Below are positions 53,696 to 62,597 of a stretch of 64,000 bases of DNA, in pieces. The position numbers and the translations under genes were made by a program. This DNA is from Paenibacillus sp. MMS20-IR301. GTDB lineage: Bacteria; Bacillota; Bacilli; Paenibacillales; Paenibacillaceae. The DNA is taken from NCBI RefSeq assembly GCF_032302195.1, contig NZ_CP135275.1, positions 1,550,001 to 1,614,000 of the forward strand. Reading direction: 5' to 3'. Numbering within the stretch: the first letter of the stretch is position 1; the number at the start of each line of letters is the position of its first letter. The notes under the pieces are model-generated. The model was not told the origin of the DNA. It searched no databases and worked only from the letters and a program-made list of their open reading frames with translations.

Positions 53696-55754
53696 CGGCG
53701 AACTGGCTCCGGAACGGGGCCTTTTTGTCGTCAGCCAGCTCATAATATCCGTTAGGCTGCAGGAAGCGGGCTTTCACATTGTCCTGCAGGGTCATCTCCA
53801 GAATTTTGATGATCTGCTTACGGCTGATATCGTCCTTCACCGGACACATCAGCTCGATCCGCCGGGTCAGGTTGCGGGTCATCCAGTCCGCACTGGACAG
53901 ATAGACCTCCGGCTCTCCGCCGTTCTCGAAGTAATAGATCCGGGAATGCTCCAGGAAGCGGTCAACGATACTGCGTACCTTAATCCGCTCACTAAGCCCT
54001 TCAATGCCTGGACGCAGGCAGCAGACCCCTCTTACGATCAAATCGATGTTCACCCCGGCCTGGGCAGCTGTGTACAGATTATCAATGACCTCCTGATTGG
54101 ACAGCGAGTTCATCTTGGCAATAATTCTGGCAGGTCTGCCGGCAGCCGCATGCTCCGCTTCCCGCAGAATCAGCTTCTGTAGCGACAGGCTCATATTGGT
54201 CGGTGCCACAATGAAGGAATTCCATTTGTAGTTGGCGGAATAGCCGGTCATCTGATTGAACAGCTCTGAGGCATCCAGCCCGATTTCGTGATTTGCCGTA
54301 AACAGACTGATATCAGTATAAGCCTTGGCTGTGCTGTCATTATAATTCCCGGTTCCTACATGGACATAACGCCGCAGCTCCGGACCTTCCTGGCGGACGA
54401 TCAGGGTGACCTTGGCATGGGTCTTGAGTCCGACAAGCCCGTAGACGACATGGCAGCCGGACTGCTCCAGCTTGCGTGCCCAGGCAATATTACGCTCCTC
54501 GTCAAAGCGGGCCTTCAGCTCCACGACCACGGTGACCTGCTTGCCCGATTCTGCGGCTGTAGCCAGGGCGGCAATCAGCGGGGAGTTGCCGCTGACCCGG
54601 TAAAGCGTCATCTTGATGGCCATGACCTGTTCATCCTCAGAAGCCTGGGTAATGAAATCAGTCATCGCATCAAACGATTCATACGGATGATAGACCAGCA
54701 CATCGCGTTCGCTCAGCACCTGGAAGAAATCCTCGTTCTCTTCAAATTCCGCCGGATAGAGCGGTTCAATCGGTGCATAGTGCATATAGCTGAAGCCTTT
54801 AAGGCTGCCGGCGAAGCTGCGCAGGAACCCGAGATCAAGCGGCCCTTCAATTTCGAAGACGAATTCCTCCAGCTCGAATTCCGCCTGCAGCTGCTCCAGC
54901 GCATAAGGATGAATGCCTTTTTGCACCTCAAGCCGGGCAGGCACGCCGCGGCGGCGCTTGCGCAGCTCCTTCTCGATTTCCTCCAGCAGATCCTCCGCGC
55001 CTTCCTCGTCAATCGTCAAATCGGAGTTGCGGGTCAGCCGGAACTCGCTGACGGCTACAGGATCATAACCGCTGAATAAGGTCTGGATATGATAGCGGAT
55101 GACGTCTTCAATGAAGACGAACTGGCGCTTCTTGCTGTTGGAGCGGTGAGGCAGCGGAATGCAGCGCGGCAGGTTCGAAGGAATCTGCAGAATAGCGAAA
55201 TAGGGTTCTTCCTCCTGGCTGTTCCTGCGGGTCAGCACAACTGCCAGATAGATGAACTGGCTGTGGACAAGCGGAAACGGACGGCTCTGGTCGACAGCCA
55301 TCGGAGTCAGGACAGGGAAAATAATATCACGGTAATATTGCTCAATCGACTGCTCCTGGGCATGGGTTAAATCCTCATAATCTACGAAGACAATGCCTTC
55401 TTTATGCAGATTACGGGAGATATCCTTGAAGGTACGGTATTGGTCAGCGACAATTTTGGTTACCCGCTTGCTAAGACGCTTGTACAGCCCTGAAGGGGTG
55501 TAGCCGGTGAAATCCTTCTTGGTATAGCCGGCACGGATCTGATCCTGGATGCCTGCGACCCGGACGCTGATGAACTCATCCAAATTGCTGGATACAATTG
55601 CCAGGAATTTCGCCCGCTCCATCAGCGGGTTCTCCGGGTCCTGGGCCTCGGCGAGGACCCGGCGGTTGAATTCGATCCAGCTGAGGTCACGGTTAAGATA
55701 GGCCGTAGCGGGACTGGTATGGCTGATTTTTTTTTCTTCTACATTCACGTTCAT
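53634..55754 (-). CDS. ppk: Polyphosphate kinase
   Basis: Builds polyphosphate from ATP reversibly, 706 residues, standard PPK1 size. Domains: N-terminal (NRDLSWIEFNRRVL), head (SQFIYLAVVL), then two phospholipase-D-like catalytic domains. Autophosphorylated His is His446 in LKTHAKVTL, followed by HVGTGNYNDSTA; the second His motif is EHSRIYYFENGG. The last 25 residues (PFRSQFAAMNVSRWKG) are encoded opposite the ppx end and look unconserved. No intervening terminator is possible. The start region has a weak GAGGG site. Confidence 0.95.
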   Translation of the reverse strand: MNVNVEEKKISHTSPATAYLNRDLSWIEFNRRVLAEAQDPENPLMERAKFLAIVSSNLDEFISVRVAGIQDQIRAGYTKKDFTGYTPSGLYKRLSKRVTKIVADQYRTFKDISRNLHKEGIVFVDYEDLTHAQEQSIEQYYRDIIFPVLTPMAVDQSRPFPLVHSQFIYLAVVLTRRNSQEEEPYFAILQIPSNLPRCIPLPHRSNSKKRQFVFIEDVIRYHIQTLFSGYDPVAVSEFRLTRNSDLTIDEEGAEDLLEEIEKELRKRRRGVPARLEVQKGIHPYALEQLQAEFELEEFVFEIEGPLDLGFLRSFAGSLKGFSYMHYAPIEPLYPAEFEENEDFFQVLSERDVLVYHPYESFDAMTDFITQASEDEQVMAIKMTLYRVSGNSPLIAALATAAESGKQVTVVVELKARFDEERNIAWARKLEQSGCHVVYGLVGLKTHAKVTLIVRQEGPELRRYVHVGTGNYNDSTAKAYTDISLFTANHEIGLDASELFNQMTGYSANYKWNSFIVAPTNMSLSLQKLILREAEHAAAGRPARIIAKMNSLSNQEVIDNLYTAAQAGVNIDLIVRGVCCLRPGIEGLSERIKVRSIVDRFLEHSRIYYFENGGEPEVYLSSADWMTRNLTRRIELMCPVKDDISRKQIIKILEMTLQDNVKARFLQPNGYYELADDKKAPFRSQFAAMNVSRWKGSRALPSPTKHS

Positions 55755-55975
55755 TGACCCTCCAAGTATGCTTCAGTGTCTATTAAAATCTATCGTATTC
55801 TATTATTCTACTATTTGCAGAAGAGAGAAATGTTAAAACTGTGTAAAATTTTCGCGCAGCAGGCATGAAGCTGTTTTATCCAAAGTGGAGGCAGATAAAA
55901 CGATTTCGATAAAAAATTAAGAATATGTAATTTTTTCGGCTGTGAAAACGCTAAATATAGGATAATTTTTGCCAA

Positions 55976-56005
55976 TTGTAACAAAATCATAGCCAGAGGT
56001 TACAA
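55976..56005. promoter_or_regulatory. TTGTAAC-N16-GTTACAA dyad before the LysM-3D gene
   Basis: Perfect 7-bp inverted repeat, 55976-55982 and 55999-56005, ending five bases before an extended -10. Contains TGTAAC, which resembles one half of a WalR box, but the half-sites are inverted and far apart, not tandem. The stretch 55755-55975 is AT-rich with nothing else clear. Confidence 0.5.
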
Positions 56006-56010
56006 AAATG

Positions 56011-56019
56011 TGATATATT
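56011..56019 (+). promoter_or_regulatory. Extended -10 promoter of the LysM-3D gene
   Basis: TG-A-TATATT with no good -35; expected start near 56026, giving a leader of about 125 bases. Confidence 0.5.
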
Positions 56020-56026
56020 CATTCCT

Positions 56027-56129
56027 GTCAGTTTACACAACACTGCATTTCGGCAGACCTTTAAGGAAGAAAGTACATAGGTCCAGCACCCGCGGCGCCA
56101 TAAGGTTCACAGAATTGACCCTTACTGAC
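56027..56129 (+). ncRNA. Putative structured 5' leader
   Basis: GTCAGT (56027-56032) can pair with ACTGAC (56124-56129), enclosing CTGC/GCAG (56043-56056) and GACCT/AGGTC (56056-56083). I could not match it to the c-di-AMP ydaO class or to another known riboswitch. Confidence 0.35.
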
Positions 56130-56151
56130 GCCTACAAATGAAGGAGGCACT

Positions 56152-56829
56152 ATGAAAATCAAGCCCTTAGCCATCACAGCCATCGCGGCCGTACTGGGAC
56201 TTGGCACATTGCTTCAAGCCGCTCCCGTCCTGGCCGACAGCGTACATGTCGCTGGAGATTCTACTACCTATTATACTCTATCTAACCATTATGGCATAAG
56301 TGTAGAAGAACTAATGGATGCAAATCCGGAAATTCCCTCTGATAATATCTATCCTGGTCTTAAGCTTGCAATTCCGGGAACGGTCCAAGCGAAGGCTGCT
56401 GCAGCAGAGGCAATTACTGCAGCACCGGCGGCGAAGGCCGCAAGCGCTGCAACCTTCAGCGTTGAACCGGCATCGAATACTGTTCAAGCCTGGGGCAAGG
56501 AATTTAATTATGCCAAAGTCCTGCAGGTGAAGGCCTCAGCCTATTCCTCCGCCGCGAGCGAGAATGGAAAATGGGGGGCCGTCGATTATTTCGGCAACGC
56601 GCTTAAGCTGGGAACGATTGCGGTTGATCCTAGCGTTATTCCTTTGGGCACGAAGGTGCTCGTCACCGGTTATTCGCACCCGGGGCTGCCGAAGCAGGCT
56701 TTTCTTGCCACCGCAACGGATATGGGGAGCGCAATTAAGGGCAACCGGATTGATATTTTTATCCCCGGAAGCCAGAGCTTTGTAGCGGATTTCGGCTATC
56801 AATATGTACAGTTGTTTATTATTCAATAA
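56152..56829 (+). CDS. Secreted LysM and 3D-domain cell-wall protein
   Basis: A 225-residue exported protein: signal peptide ending near PVLADS, one LysM-like module (YYTLSNHYGISVEELMDANP region) that binds peptidoglycan, an Ala-rich linker, and a C-terminal 3D domain with the three aspartates in IAVDPSVIPLGTKV, ATDMGSAIKG and NRIDIFIPG. The build matches B. subtilis YocH, a muralytic enzyme under WalR control; similar regulation is possible, not shown. Strong GAAGGAGG ribosome site. Followed by a terminator. Confidence 0.9.
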   Translation: MKIKPLAITAIAAVLGLGTLLQAAPVLADSVHVAGDSTTYYTLSNHYGISVEELMDANPEIPSDNIYPGLKLAIPGTVQAKAAAAEAITAAPAAKAASAATFSVEPASNTVQAWGKEFNYAKVLQVKASAYSSAASENGKWGAVDYFGNALKLGTIAVDPSVIPLGTKVLVTGYSHPGLPKQAFLATATDMGSAIKGNRIDIFIPGSQSFVADFGYQYVQLFIIQ

Positions 56830-56857
56830 CCCGATAATCGTATAGTTGCACCAGTGC

Positions 56858-56906
56858 AGAGGAAACAAAACCCGGCCGTGCCGGCAGTTTTGTTTCCTCT
56901 TTTTAA
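56858..56906 (+). terminator. Terminator of the LysM-3D gene
   Basis: Perfect 14-bp stem AGAGGAAACAAAAC (56858-56871) with GTTTTGTTTCCTCT (56887-56900), inner CCGG/CCGG, then TTTTTAAT. Confidence 0.92.
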
Positions 56907-56988
56907 TCATTAAGAATATATATGTTTCGGGATCCCTGCAAAGTAGCTGAGTCAGCACCCGAAGATTCGGCTGCACTGTGTGGGGGGG

Positions 56989-57876
56989 TTATTTACTCTT
57001 GCTGACCTGGAACATTTGCGGAACGGTAACAAAGCTGTATCCGCGTTTACGCATAATGCTGATGATTTCCGGGAGTGCCTGAATGGTTCCCTGCAGGTTG
57101 CTGCCCTTGCCGCCGCCCCCGTGCTGCAGAATAATGGCGCCCTTACCGGCCCGGGCCAGAATATTATTCCTGACCTGAGTTTTGGATAAGCCTCGCCAGT
57201 CGAGGGAATCCACGTTCCAGTTCACCAGCTTATACCCGTGCGCTCTGGCCCAACGCAGCTGCGGTTCATTGATATCACCGTATGGCGGGCGGATCAGCCG
57301 CGGCTTGTAGCCTGCCATCAGCTGGAGAATATTCTCCGTCCGGATAATCTGGGTCCGGAATTCATTCATGCTGAGTTTGCTGAATTCAGGGTGGTTGTAG
57401 GAGTGGTTGCCGATGACATGGCCTTCTCTGATCATCCGTGCAACCAGATCCGGGTGCTTCTCCGCACGGCTGCCTACTACGAAGAAGGTTGCCTTGACGT
57501 GATACTTGTGCAGCACATCAAGCAGCTCGGGAGTAAAGCGCGGGTCAGGCACATCATCAAAGGTCAGGGCAATACTCTTGCTGCGCGGTCCTTGGGTCTT
57601 GATCGTATCCGGATATTTTCGCAGCAGCTGGCTAAGTGAGAGGCTTTTGTTTTTTTTACGGCGCTGTACAGCAGAGCTGGATGTGCCTGAGCCTGCGGGT
57701 ATGGCTTCATCATCTGCAGCTTCATCCGGCTGTGGCAGAAGATAGGACTGGATGGAAAGAGCTGTTTGAAGGGAAGCGGAGGCTGAAGCAGACCCGGCAG
57801 CCGGGTGGACATCGGGCATTATTACTACAATGGTAAGAACCAGGAGCAGAATTCGGCGGATTCCGGTCAGCTTCAT
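56989..57876 (-). CDS. Polysaccharide deacetylase (NodB domain)
   Basis: Exported N-deacetylase acting on peptidoglycan or a similar glycan, 295 residues. Signal peptide ending near PAAGSA, a linker of about 65 residues rich in Ser and Lys, then the NodB domain: LTFDDVPD (Asp107, Asp108), NHSYNHP with metal ligands His158 and His162, RPPYGD, VNWNVDSLDW and ILQHGGGG. GGAGG before the ATG. Converges with the LysM-3D gene, so two wall-active proteins sit together. Substrate not decided. Confidence 0.92.
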   Translation of the reverse strand: MKLTGIRRILLLVLTIVVIMPDVHPAAGSASASASLQTALSIQSYLLPQPDEAADDEAIPAGSGTSSSAVQRRKKNKSLSLSQLLRKYPDTIKTQGPRSKSIALTFDDVPDPRFTPELLDVLHKYHVKATFFVVGSRAEKHPDLVARMIREGHVIGNHSYNHPEFSKLSMNEFRTQIIRTENILQLMAGYKPRLIRPPYGDINEPQLRWARAHGYKLVNWNVDSLDWRGLSKTQVRNNILARAGKGAIILQHGGGGKGSNLQGTIQALPEIISIMRKRGYSFVTVPQMFQVSKSK

Positions 57877-57978
57877 GGAAATAAACCTCCTTTATGTGAG
57901 CTTCCGTTATTTTAAAAGTCAAGAATTGTTATTTCCAAGGTTGTCTGATTTTATGCCGCAGCAGGAAGAGCAGAAGGA

Positions 57979-58007
57979 TTTATCGTATCCGCAAATGCGT
58001 GTATAAT
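57979..58007 (+). promoter_or_regulatory. Possible promoter for namA
   Basis: TTTATC, 17 bases, perfect TATAAT (58002-58007), 56 bases before the start. The -35 is weak. Confidence 0.5.
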
Positions 58008-58063
58008 TATGAATACGTGGGACTCCCGCTAAATGATAGCGAACAGGAAGGATGGAGACAAGC

Positions 58064-59104
58064 ATGACCGATTTGTTTGCACCTTATGAACTGAAAGCCC
58101 TCACCTTGAAGAACCGCGTGGTTATGCCGCCGATGTGCCAATATGCCGTAGAGCAAGAGGACGGCATTGCCACTGACTGGCACTTTGTGCATTATGTCAG
58201 CCGTGCCGTCGGCGGTACCGGGCTAATCATTGTAGAGATGAGCGGGATTCATCCGGACGGGCGGATTACCAGCCGCGATACAGGAATCTGGGATGACAGG
58301 CAAATCGCAGCATTCAAGCGGATTACCAGTGCTGTTCATGCAGAGGGGGCCAAGATTGCAATACAGCTGGGACATGCCGGCCGTAAAGCGGTGGATGCCG
58401 CAGTTCCTGTTGCGCCTTCAGCGGTTGCCTTTGATGAACGCTCCAAAACGCCCCGGGCGCTTACCCGGGAGGAAATTGCCGGACTGGTCACTGCTTACCG
58501 TGATGCTGCACTCCGGGCGGTAGAAGCCGGGTTTGATACCGTAGAGCTTCATGGGGCCCACGGCTATCTGATCCACCAGTTTCATTCTCCGCTCACTAAT
58601 CTACGTGAGGATGAATACGGACAAGATCCGGCATTGTTTGGTATGCAGGTAGTGGAGGCTGTACGTGAGGTGCTGCCGGTGGAAATGCCGCTGCTGATGA
58701 GGGTTTCAGCGAAGGAGTACGTGGAGGGCGGTTATAATGAAGCTTACGCGCTGGAATTCTGCCGCCGCTACAAAGACGCAGGAGTGGATATGTTCCATGT
58801 CTCCTCCGGAGGAGAAGGACCCATCGGATCGAACGGCGGTCCTAATGCAGGACCTGCATATCAGGTGGAGCTCGCCGAATACATTCGGAGCGGGCTGCAT
58901 GTACCGGTAATCGCTGTCGGAAGGCTGGAATCCTATGAGGAGGCACAGGCAGTTATTGTTGAAGCCAAGGCGGAGCTTGTAGCAATCGGCAGAGGGATGC
59001 TTAGTGATCCTTACTGGGTATTGCATGCTGAAGAGGCGCTGGGCGGGATTCGTGTAGAGCATCTGCCGAAGCCTTATGTCCGCGGACATTGGAACAAGAA
59101 ATAG
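58064..59104 (+). CDS. namA: NADPH dehydrogenase, Old Yellow Enzyme family (NamA/YqjM-like)
   Basis: FMN enzyme that reduces activated C=C bonds in xenobiotics and quinone-like stress products. The 346-residue barrel has RVVMPPMCQYA, with the regulatory Cys of the thermophilic-like OYE subgroup, QLGHAGRKA, HGAHGYLIHQF with the substrate-binding His pair, and VGRL/IGRGMLSDPYW near the flavin phosphate. ATG 58064 follows AAGGATGGAG. Length equals YqjM closely (338). Single gene; ends 86 bases before pyrK. Confidence 0.92.
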   Translation: MTDLFAPYELKALTLKNRVVMPPMCQYAVEQEDGIATDWHFVHYVSRAVGGTGLIIVEMSGIHPDGRITSRDTGIWDDRQIAAFKRITSAVHAEGAKIAIQLGHAGRKAVDAAVPVAPSAVAFDERSKTPRALTREEIAGLVTAYRDAALRAVEAGFDTVELHGAHGYLIHQFHSPLTNLREDEYGQDPALFGMQVVEAVREVLPVEMPLLMRVSAKEYVEGGYNEAYALEFCRRYKDAGVDMFHVSSGGEGPIGSNGGPNAGPAYQVELAEYIRSGLHVPVIAVGRLESYEEAQAVIVEAKAELVAIGRGMLSDPYWVLHAEEALGGIRVEHLPKPYVRGHWNKK

Positions 59105-59115
59105 AGGGCTATAAT

Positions 59116-59131
59116 TGTGAAGAATATCACA
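59116..59131. promoter_or_regulatory. CRP/FNR-type site before pyrKD
   Basis: TGTGA-AGAATA-TCACA, a perfect match to the Crp/Fnr-family palindrome, one base past a TATAAT at 59110-59115 and about 60 bases before pyrK. A promoter there has TTGGAA only 15 bases upstream. A regulator bound here would block the -10. Confidence 0.6.
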
Positions 59132-59190
59132 GATTTTACGCTCCTTCTAAGGCATGGTTAATAAGATTAAATTTGAAGGAGCTTGATAAC

Positions 59191-59895
59191 GTGGCGACGG
59201 TGATTAGTAACGAGCGGCTGGGAGACGGAGTATACCACCTGGTGGTTGAAGGAGGGAATGGTGGTGCGATGGGTCAGTTCTACATGCTGCGGGCATGGGG
59301 AGCCTATCCGCTGTTGTCCAGACCGCTTAGTATACATCAGGTGAATGATAATGGTGTTGATTTTTTGTATCATGTGGTAGGTGAAGGCACCGAGATTCTC
59401 GCGGGACTGAATCCGGGAGATTCTCTTGAGCTTGAAGGGCCATTTGGTACCGGTTTTCCTAAGGTGGAAGGAAAAGTTGCACTCGTAGGCGGGGGAATCG
59501 GAATTGCGCCGCTCTATTACTGTGCCCAGGAGCTGCCGGATAGCGATATTTATCTCGGCTTCAGCCGTGAGTCCTTCCGTACAGACGCATTCCGTCCGCT
59601 GGCTGCCGAACTGACCGTTGATGTTGGCGGCCTGATTCTGGACAGCGTGGATTTTGCAGCTTATGATCATATCTTTGTCTGCGGGCCGCATCCGATGCTG
59701 AAGGCAGCGCAGCTCAAACGGATCGCCGTGGAAACCTCCGGCAAGCGCCCTAACGTGTACTTATCGCTGGAGAACCGTATGGCTTGCGGAATTGGCGCTT
59801 GCCTGGTCTGCAGCGTATCCTGCAAGGACGGGCAGCGGAAGGCTTGTGCAGACGGGCCGGTCTTCCTGGCAGAGGAGGTGCTTTTCCATGATTAA
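59191..59895 (+). CDS. pyrK: Dihydroorotate dehydrogenase electron-transfer subunit
   Basis: FAD and [2Fe-2S] subunit that passes electrons from PyrD to NAD+ in pyrimidine synthesis. With GTG 59191 (GAAGGAG seven or so bases upstream) the protein is 234 residues. FAD-binding [14 protein letters not shown]-binding [15 protein letters not shown] and CGPHPML, and the iron-sulfur cysteines Cys199, Cys204, Cys207 and Cys219 in [13 protein letters not shown] and KACADGPVF. Overlaps pyrD by eight bases. Other pyr genes are not in the window. Confidence 0.95.
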   Translation: MATVISNERLGDGVYHLVVEGGNGGAMGQFYMLRAWGAYPLLSRPLSIHQVNDNGVDFLYHVVGEGTEILAGLNPGDSLELEGPFGTGFPKVEGKVALVGGGIGIAPLYYCAQELPDSDIYLGFSRESFRTDAFRPLAAELTVDVGGLILDSVDFAAYDHIFVCGPHPMLKAAQLKRIAVETSGKRPNVYLSLENRMACGIGACLVCSVSCKDGQRKACADGPVFLAEEVLFHD

Positions 59896-60820
59896 GACCT
59901 CTGCAACGATAGCCGGAGTGCATTTCAAGAATCCGATTGTTATGGCTTCGGGTACATTTGGCTTCGGCCGTGAATACGGCAAGCTCTACGATGTATCTCT
60001 CCTAGGCGGAATTTCGGGTAAGGGGCTGACTCTTCATGCCAAAGCGGGAAATCCCGGTGTGCGGGTGTATGAGACCGCTTCTGGCATGCTGAACAGTGTG
60101 GGTCTTGAGAATCCGGGAGTGGAAGCCTTCCTGGCTAAGGAGCTGCCTTACTGGGAGACACTGGATACAGCACGGATCGTGAATCTGGGCGGCAATACAT
60201 TGCCTGATTATGTGCTCGGAGCCGAGCTGATCCAGCGTGATGCCGATGCCCGCCTGCTTACGGGCAAGAAGGCTGTCGATATGATCGAGCTGAACATCTC
60301 CTGTCCGAACGTGAAGGAAGGCGGAATTGCCTTTGGTGTGAAGACTCCGGCGGCCCGTGATGTGGTCCGCGCCGTGAGAGCGGCAACCAGCCTGCCTCTG
60401 GCGGTGAAGCTGTCCCCGAATGCTGAAGACATCGCAGAGATGGCCGAAATGTGCGAAGCTGAAGGTGCGGATGCCGTATCGCTGATTAACACCATCTCGG
60501 GGATGAAGATCGATGTCCGCCGCCGCCGCAGTGTGTTCAATAACCTCTACGCCGGTCTGTCTGGCCCGGCAATCAAGCCGGTAGCGTTAAGAATGGTACA
60601 TCAGGTTGCCAGACGGGTAACCATTCCCGTAATCGGCATGGGCGGCATCACTACAGCTACGGATATTATTGAGTTCATTATGGCGGGGGCAACGGTAATT
60701 CAGGTAGGAACTTATAACTTTATGAATCTGCGGGCAGGCAGCACCCTCACCGAGGAACTGCAGCAGTTTATGGCTGAAGAGAATATTTCCTCGCTGGATG
60801 AAATCCGCGGCATCGTATAA
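59888..60820 (+). CDS. pyrD: Dihydroorotate dehydrogenase, class 1B catalytic subunit
   Basis: FMN enzyme oxidising dihydroorotate to orotate, 310 residues. [12 protein letters not shown] and [14 protein letters not shown] near the start, [13 protein letters not shown] with Cys139 in the active-site loop, [21 protein letters not shown], and the FMN phosphate loop [11 protein letters not shown]. The PyrK partner defines class 1B (NAD+-linked). ATG 59888 lies inside the end of pyrK behind GAGGAGG. No terminator is clear before the next gene. Confidence 0.97.
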   Translation: MIKTSATIAGVHFKNPIVMASGTFGFGREYGKLYDVSLLGGISGKGLTLHAKAGNPGVRVYETASGMLNSVGLENPGVEAFLAKELPYWETLDTARIVNLGGNTLPDYVLGAELIQRDADARLLTGKKAVDMIELNISCPNVKEGGIAFGVKTPAARDVVRAVRAATSLPLAVKLSPNAEDIAEMAEMCEAEGADAVSLINTISGMKIDVRRRRSVFNNLYAGLSGPAIKPVALRMVHQVARRVTIPVIGMGGITTATDIIEFIMAGATVIQVGTYNFMNLRAGSTLTEELQQFMAEENISSLDEIRGIV

Positions 60821-60916
60821 ATATATGGCCTGTTCCGGACGGTACGGAGTATTATTTGCAGCTTGAGAAATCTTCGCTTACTATGGTTAATATAATGGGT
60901 AAGGGGGGATACTGCG

Positions 60917-61255
60917 TTGCTATCACATCAGCCTCATCCGGATGACATAGAACTGTCCGAGATTGCGGTCGGCCGCGATTTACTGCTGCTGATTACCGGC
61001 GGAGTCCGCCATATCGGTGCCGCAAGCACGGCATATATGGACGGAGAGACGGCCAGAGTCATGACCTCTGCAGTCCCGCATCACAAGGAGCATACAATCA
61101 GCGAAGCCATTGCACTTGAAGTGGCAGCTGCGCTGAACAGGACAGTTACGGTAGTGATGGGGATTCATTACGATAATCTCAGCAAAGAAGGCATCGCAGA
61201 GGTTGTGCGAATCGTGGGTGATAAGGTATCACAATATTTATTGCGGCAAGGTTAA
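60917..61255 (+). CDS. Small protein, LpdD-like (prenylated-flavin chaperone family, putative)
   Basis: A 112-residue cytosolic protein. VGRDLLLLITGGVRHIGAAS, shortened here as GRDLLLLITGGVRHIG, then SAVPHHKEHTISEAIALEVA and VVMGIHYDNLSKEGI, fits the LpdD-like domain named from gallate decarboxylase clusters, where it aids loading of prenylated FMN. No UbiD or UbiX gene is near. TTG 60917 follows AAGGGGGG by eight bases. The domain match is from recall, so the family is moderate and the role open. Confidence 0.6.
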   Translation: MLSHQPHPDDIELSEIAVGRDLLLLITGGVRHIGAASTAYMDGETARVMTSAVPHHKEHTISEAIALEVAAALNRTVTVVMGIHYDNLSKEGIAEVVRIVGDKVSQYLLRQG

Positions 61256-61263
61256 ATATTTTT

Positions 61264-61290
61264 TGAAACGATACTGGCACTCCCTGCGTA
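61264..61290 (+). promoter_or_regulatory. ECF-sigma (sigma-W-like) promoter of pspA
   Basis: TGAAAC (61264-61269), 17 bases, CGTA (61287-61290): the sigma-W consensus with a spacer one base longer than the usual 16. It lies 47 bases before the pspA start. Confidence 0.75.
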
Positions 61291-61337
61291 AAAGATAACA
61301 AATGAGCAAGACACTTTTATTTTGGAGGAATGAACCC

Positions 61338-62006
61338 ATGTCTATATTTAAAAGATTACGTGATTTGACCATGTCCAATGTGAATGCGATTATTGATAAA
61401 GCCGAAGATCCGGTAAAAATGACTGACCAGTACATCCGTGATATGACCGAAGATCTGGAGGATGCCGAAAAAGCGGTAGCTGCACAGATCGCCATCGAGA
61501 AGAAATTCAAACAGCTATACGAAGAACAAGAAGCACTGGTCAACAAACGTAATCAGCAGGCCCATGCCGCTGCCCAGGCCGGTAATGCCGATCTGGCCCG
61601 CCGTGCGCTGGAAGAGAAGAAGGCCGCAGAAGCCAAGCTTGCTGAATACAAGACGAGCTTCGACCAGAATAAGGCTTCAGCGGATAATCTCCGCGGCAAG
61701 CTTGATGAAATGCGCAAGCAGCTTACCCAGATGAAGAACAAGCGCGAGACGCTCGTTGCCCGTTATAATGCAGCGAAGGCACAGACCGAAATCAACAAAG
61801 CGATGAGCGGATTCAGTACGGATTCAGCTTCCGCCGGACTCAAGCGGATGGAAGACAAGATGCTGCAGGCGGAAGCCCAGGCAGAAGCCAGCAACGAGAT
61901 GGTATCCGGCAACAAATCGCTGGATGATGAGTTCGAGAAGCTGAGCAAGGACCAGGCTGTCGAAGATGAGCTGGCTGCGCTGATGAAACAGTACGACAAA
62001 CAATAA
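61338..62006 (+). CDS. pspA: PspA/IM30-family envelope stress protein
   Basis: Peripheral membrane protein that assembles into scaffolds on damaged membranes, 222 residues. MSIFKRLRDLTMSNVNAIIDKAEDP, shortened here as SIFKRLRDLTMSNVN, is the amphipathic helix and start typical of PspA. The rest is a long coiled coil (EDAEKAVAAQIAIEKKF, ARRALEEKKAAEAKL, DEMRKQLTQMKNKRETL). ATG 61338 follows TGGAGGAA. The ECF-type promoter agrees with sigma-W control of pspA in B. subtilis. A weak GC-rich hairpin at 62045-62082 lies between it and the DUF350 gene. Confidence 0.93.
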   Translation: MSIFKRLRDLTMSNVNAIIDKAEDPVKMTDQYIRDMTEDLEDAEKAVAAQIAIEKKFKQLYEEQEALVNKRNQQAHAAAQAGNADLARRALEEKKAAEAKLAEYKTSFDQNKASADNLRGKLDEMRKQLTQMKNKRETLVARYNAAKAQTEINKAMSGFSTDSASAGLKRMEDKMLQAEAQAEASNEMVSGNKSLDDEFEKLSKDQAVEDELAALMKQYDKQ

Positions 62007-62135
62007 TATACTGGCATAAGCCGGACTTCAGGCGGATGTCTACAGGCGGAGGGGAGACAGAACCAGCGGTTTCTCCTTCGCCTTATCTATGTCTTTACGC
62101 TTCACAAGTAAACTGAACAAACGGGGGCTTGAGCA

Positions 62136-62543
62136 ATGGATTTCCATAACCTGGTGTCCATGGTAGTGTGGACGGTCAGCGGTGCAGTGCTGCTGTGTGG
62201 GCTGATGTTCGTGGATTCGCTGTTTACCCGTTACAATGATCTGGAAGAACTTAAGGCAGGCAATCTGGCGGTGACTACCCGGTTTGTGCTGAAGCTGGTT
62301 GCGCAGGGCTATATTCTGTCGTCATCCATTGCAGTGGCCAGCCGACTCGGGAATGCGCTGATCGTCTCGGCTGTTTCTTTTGTCCTGTTATTCGTTCTTG
62401 AGAAGACGGCTGAGCTGCTGCTGGGCAAATGGGGCAAGGTTGATCTCGATCACGGCACACAGCTGGGCAAGGTCGGCTATGGGCTGCTTGCTGGCTCATT
62501 GCATGTGACAGGCGCTTTAATTATTGGTGCATTTATACGGTAA
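62136..62543 (+). CDS. DUF350 membrane protein
   Basis: A 135-residue integral membrane protein with about four hydrophobic segments (SMVVWTVSGAVLLCGLMFV, VLKLVAQGYILSSSIAV, ALIVSAVSFVLLFVL, VGYGLLAGSLHVTGALIIGA). It matches the short DUF350 family, whose E. coli member YjfL lies beside the PspA homologue YjfJ. Likely a membrane partner in the same stress response. Ribosome site GGGGG; the next gene begins 54 bases later. Confidence 0.8.
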   Translation: MDFHNLVSMVVWTVSGAVLLCGLMFVDSLFTRYNDLEELKAGNLAVTTRFVLKLVAQGYILSSSIAVASRLGNALIVSAVSFVLLFVLEKTAELLLGKWGKVDLDHGTQLGKVGYGLLAGSLHVTGALIIGAFIR

Positions 62544-62597
62544 TAGACCGGAATGAGCAGAGACTTTGAGATGGACCAAACATTAGGAGTGATAGCT

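Noticed and set aside
55971..56010. WalR box (tandem TGTAAT-like repeats)
   Set aside because: Half-sites are inverted and 16 bases apart, not direct repeats five bases apart.
56027..56151. c-di-AMP (ydaO) riboswitch before the LysM-3D gene
   Set aside because: The conserved G-rich and GTCAGCTAAC-type segments are absent; only a generic structured leader can be proposed.
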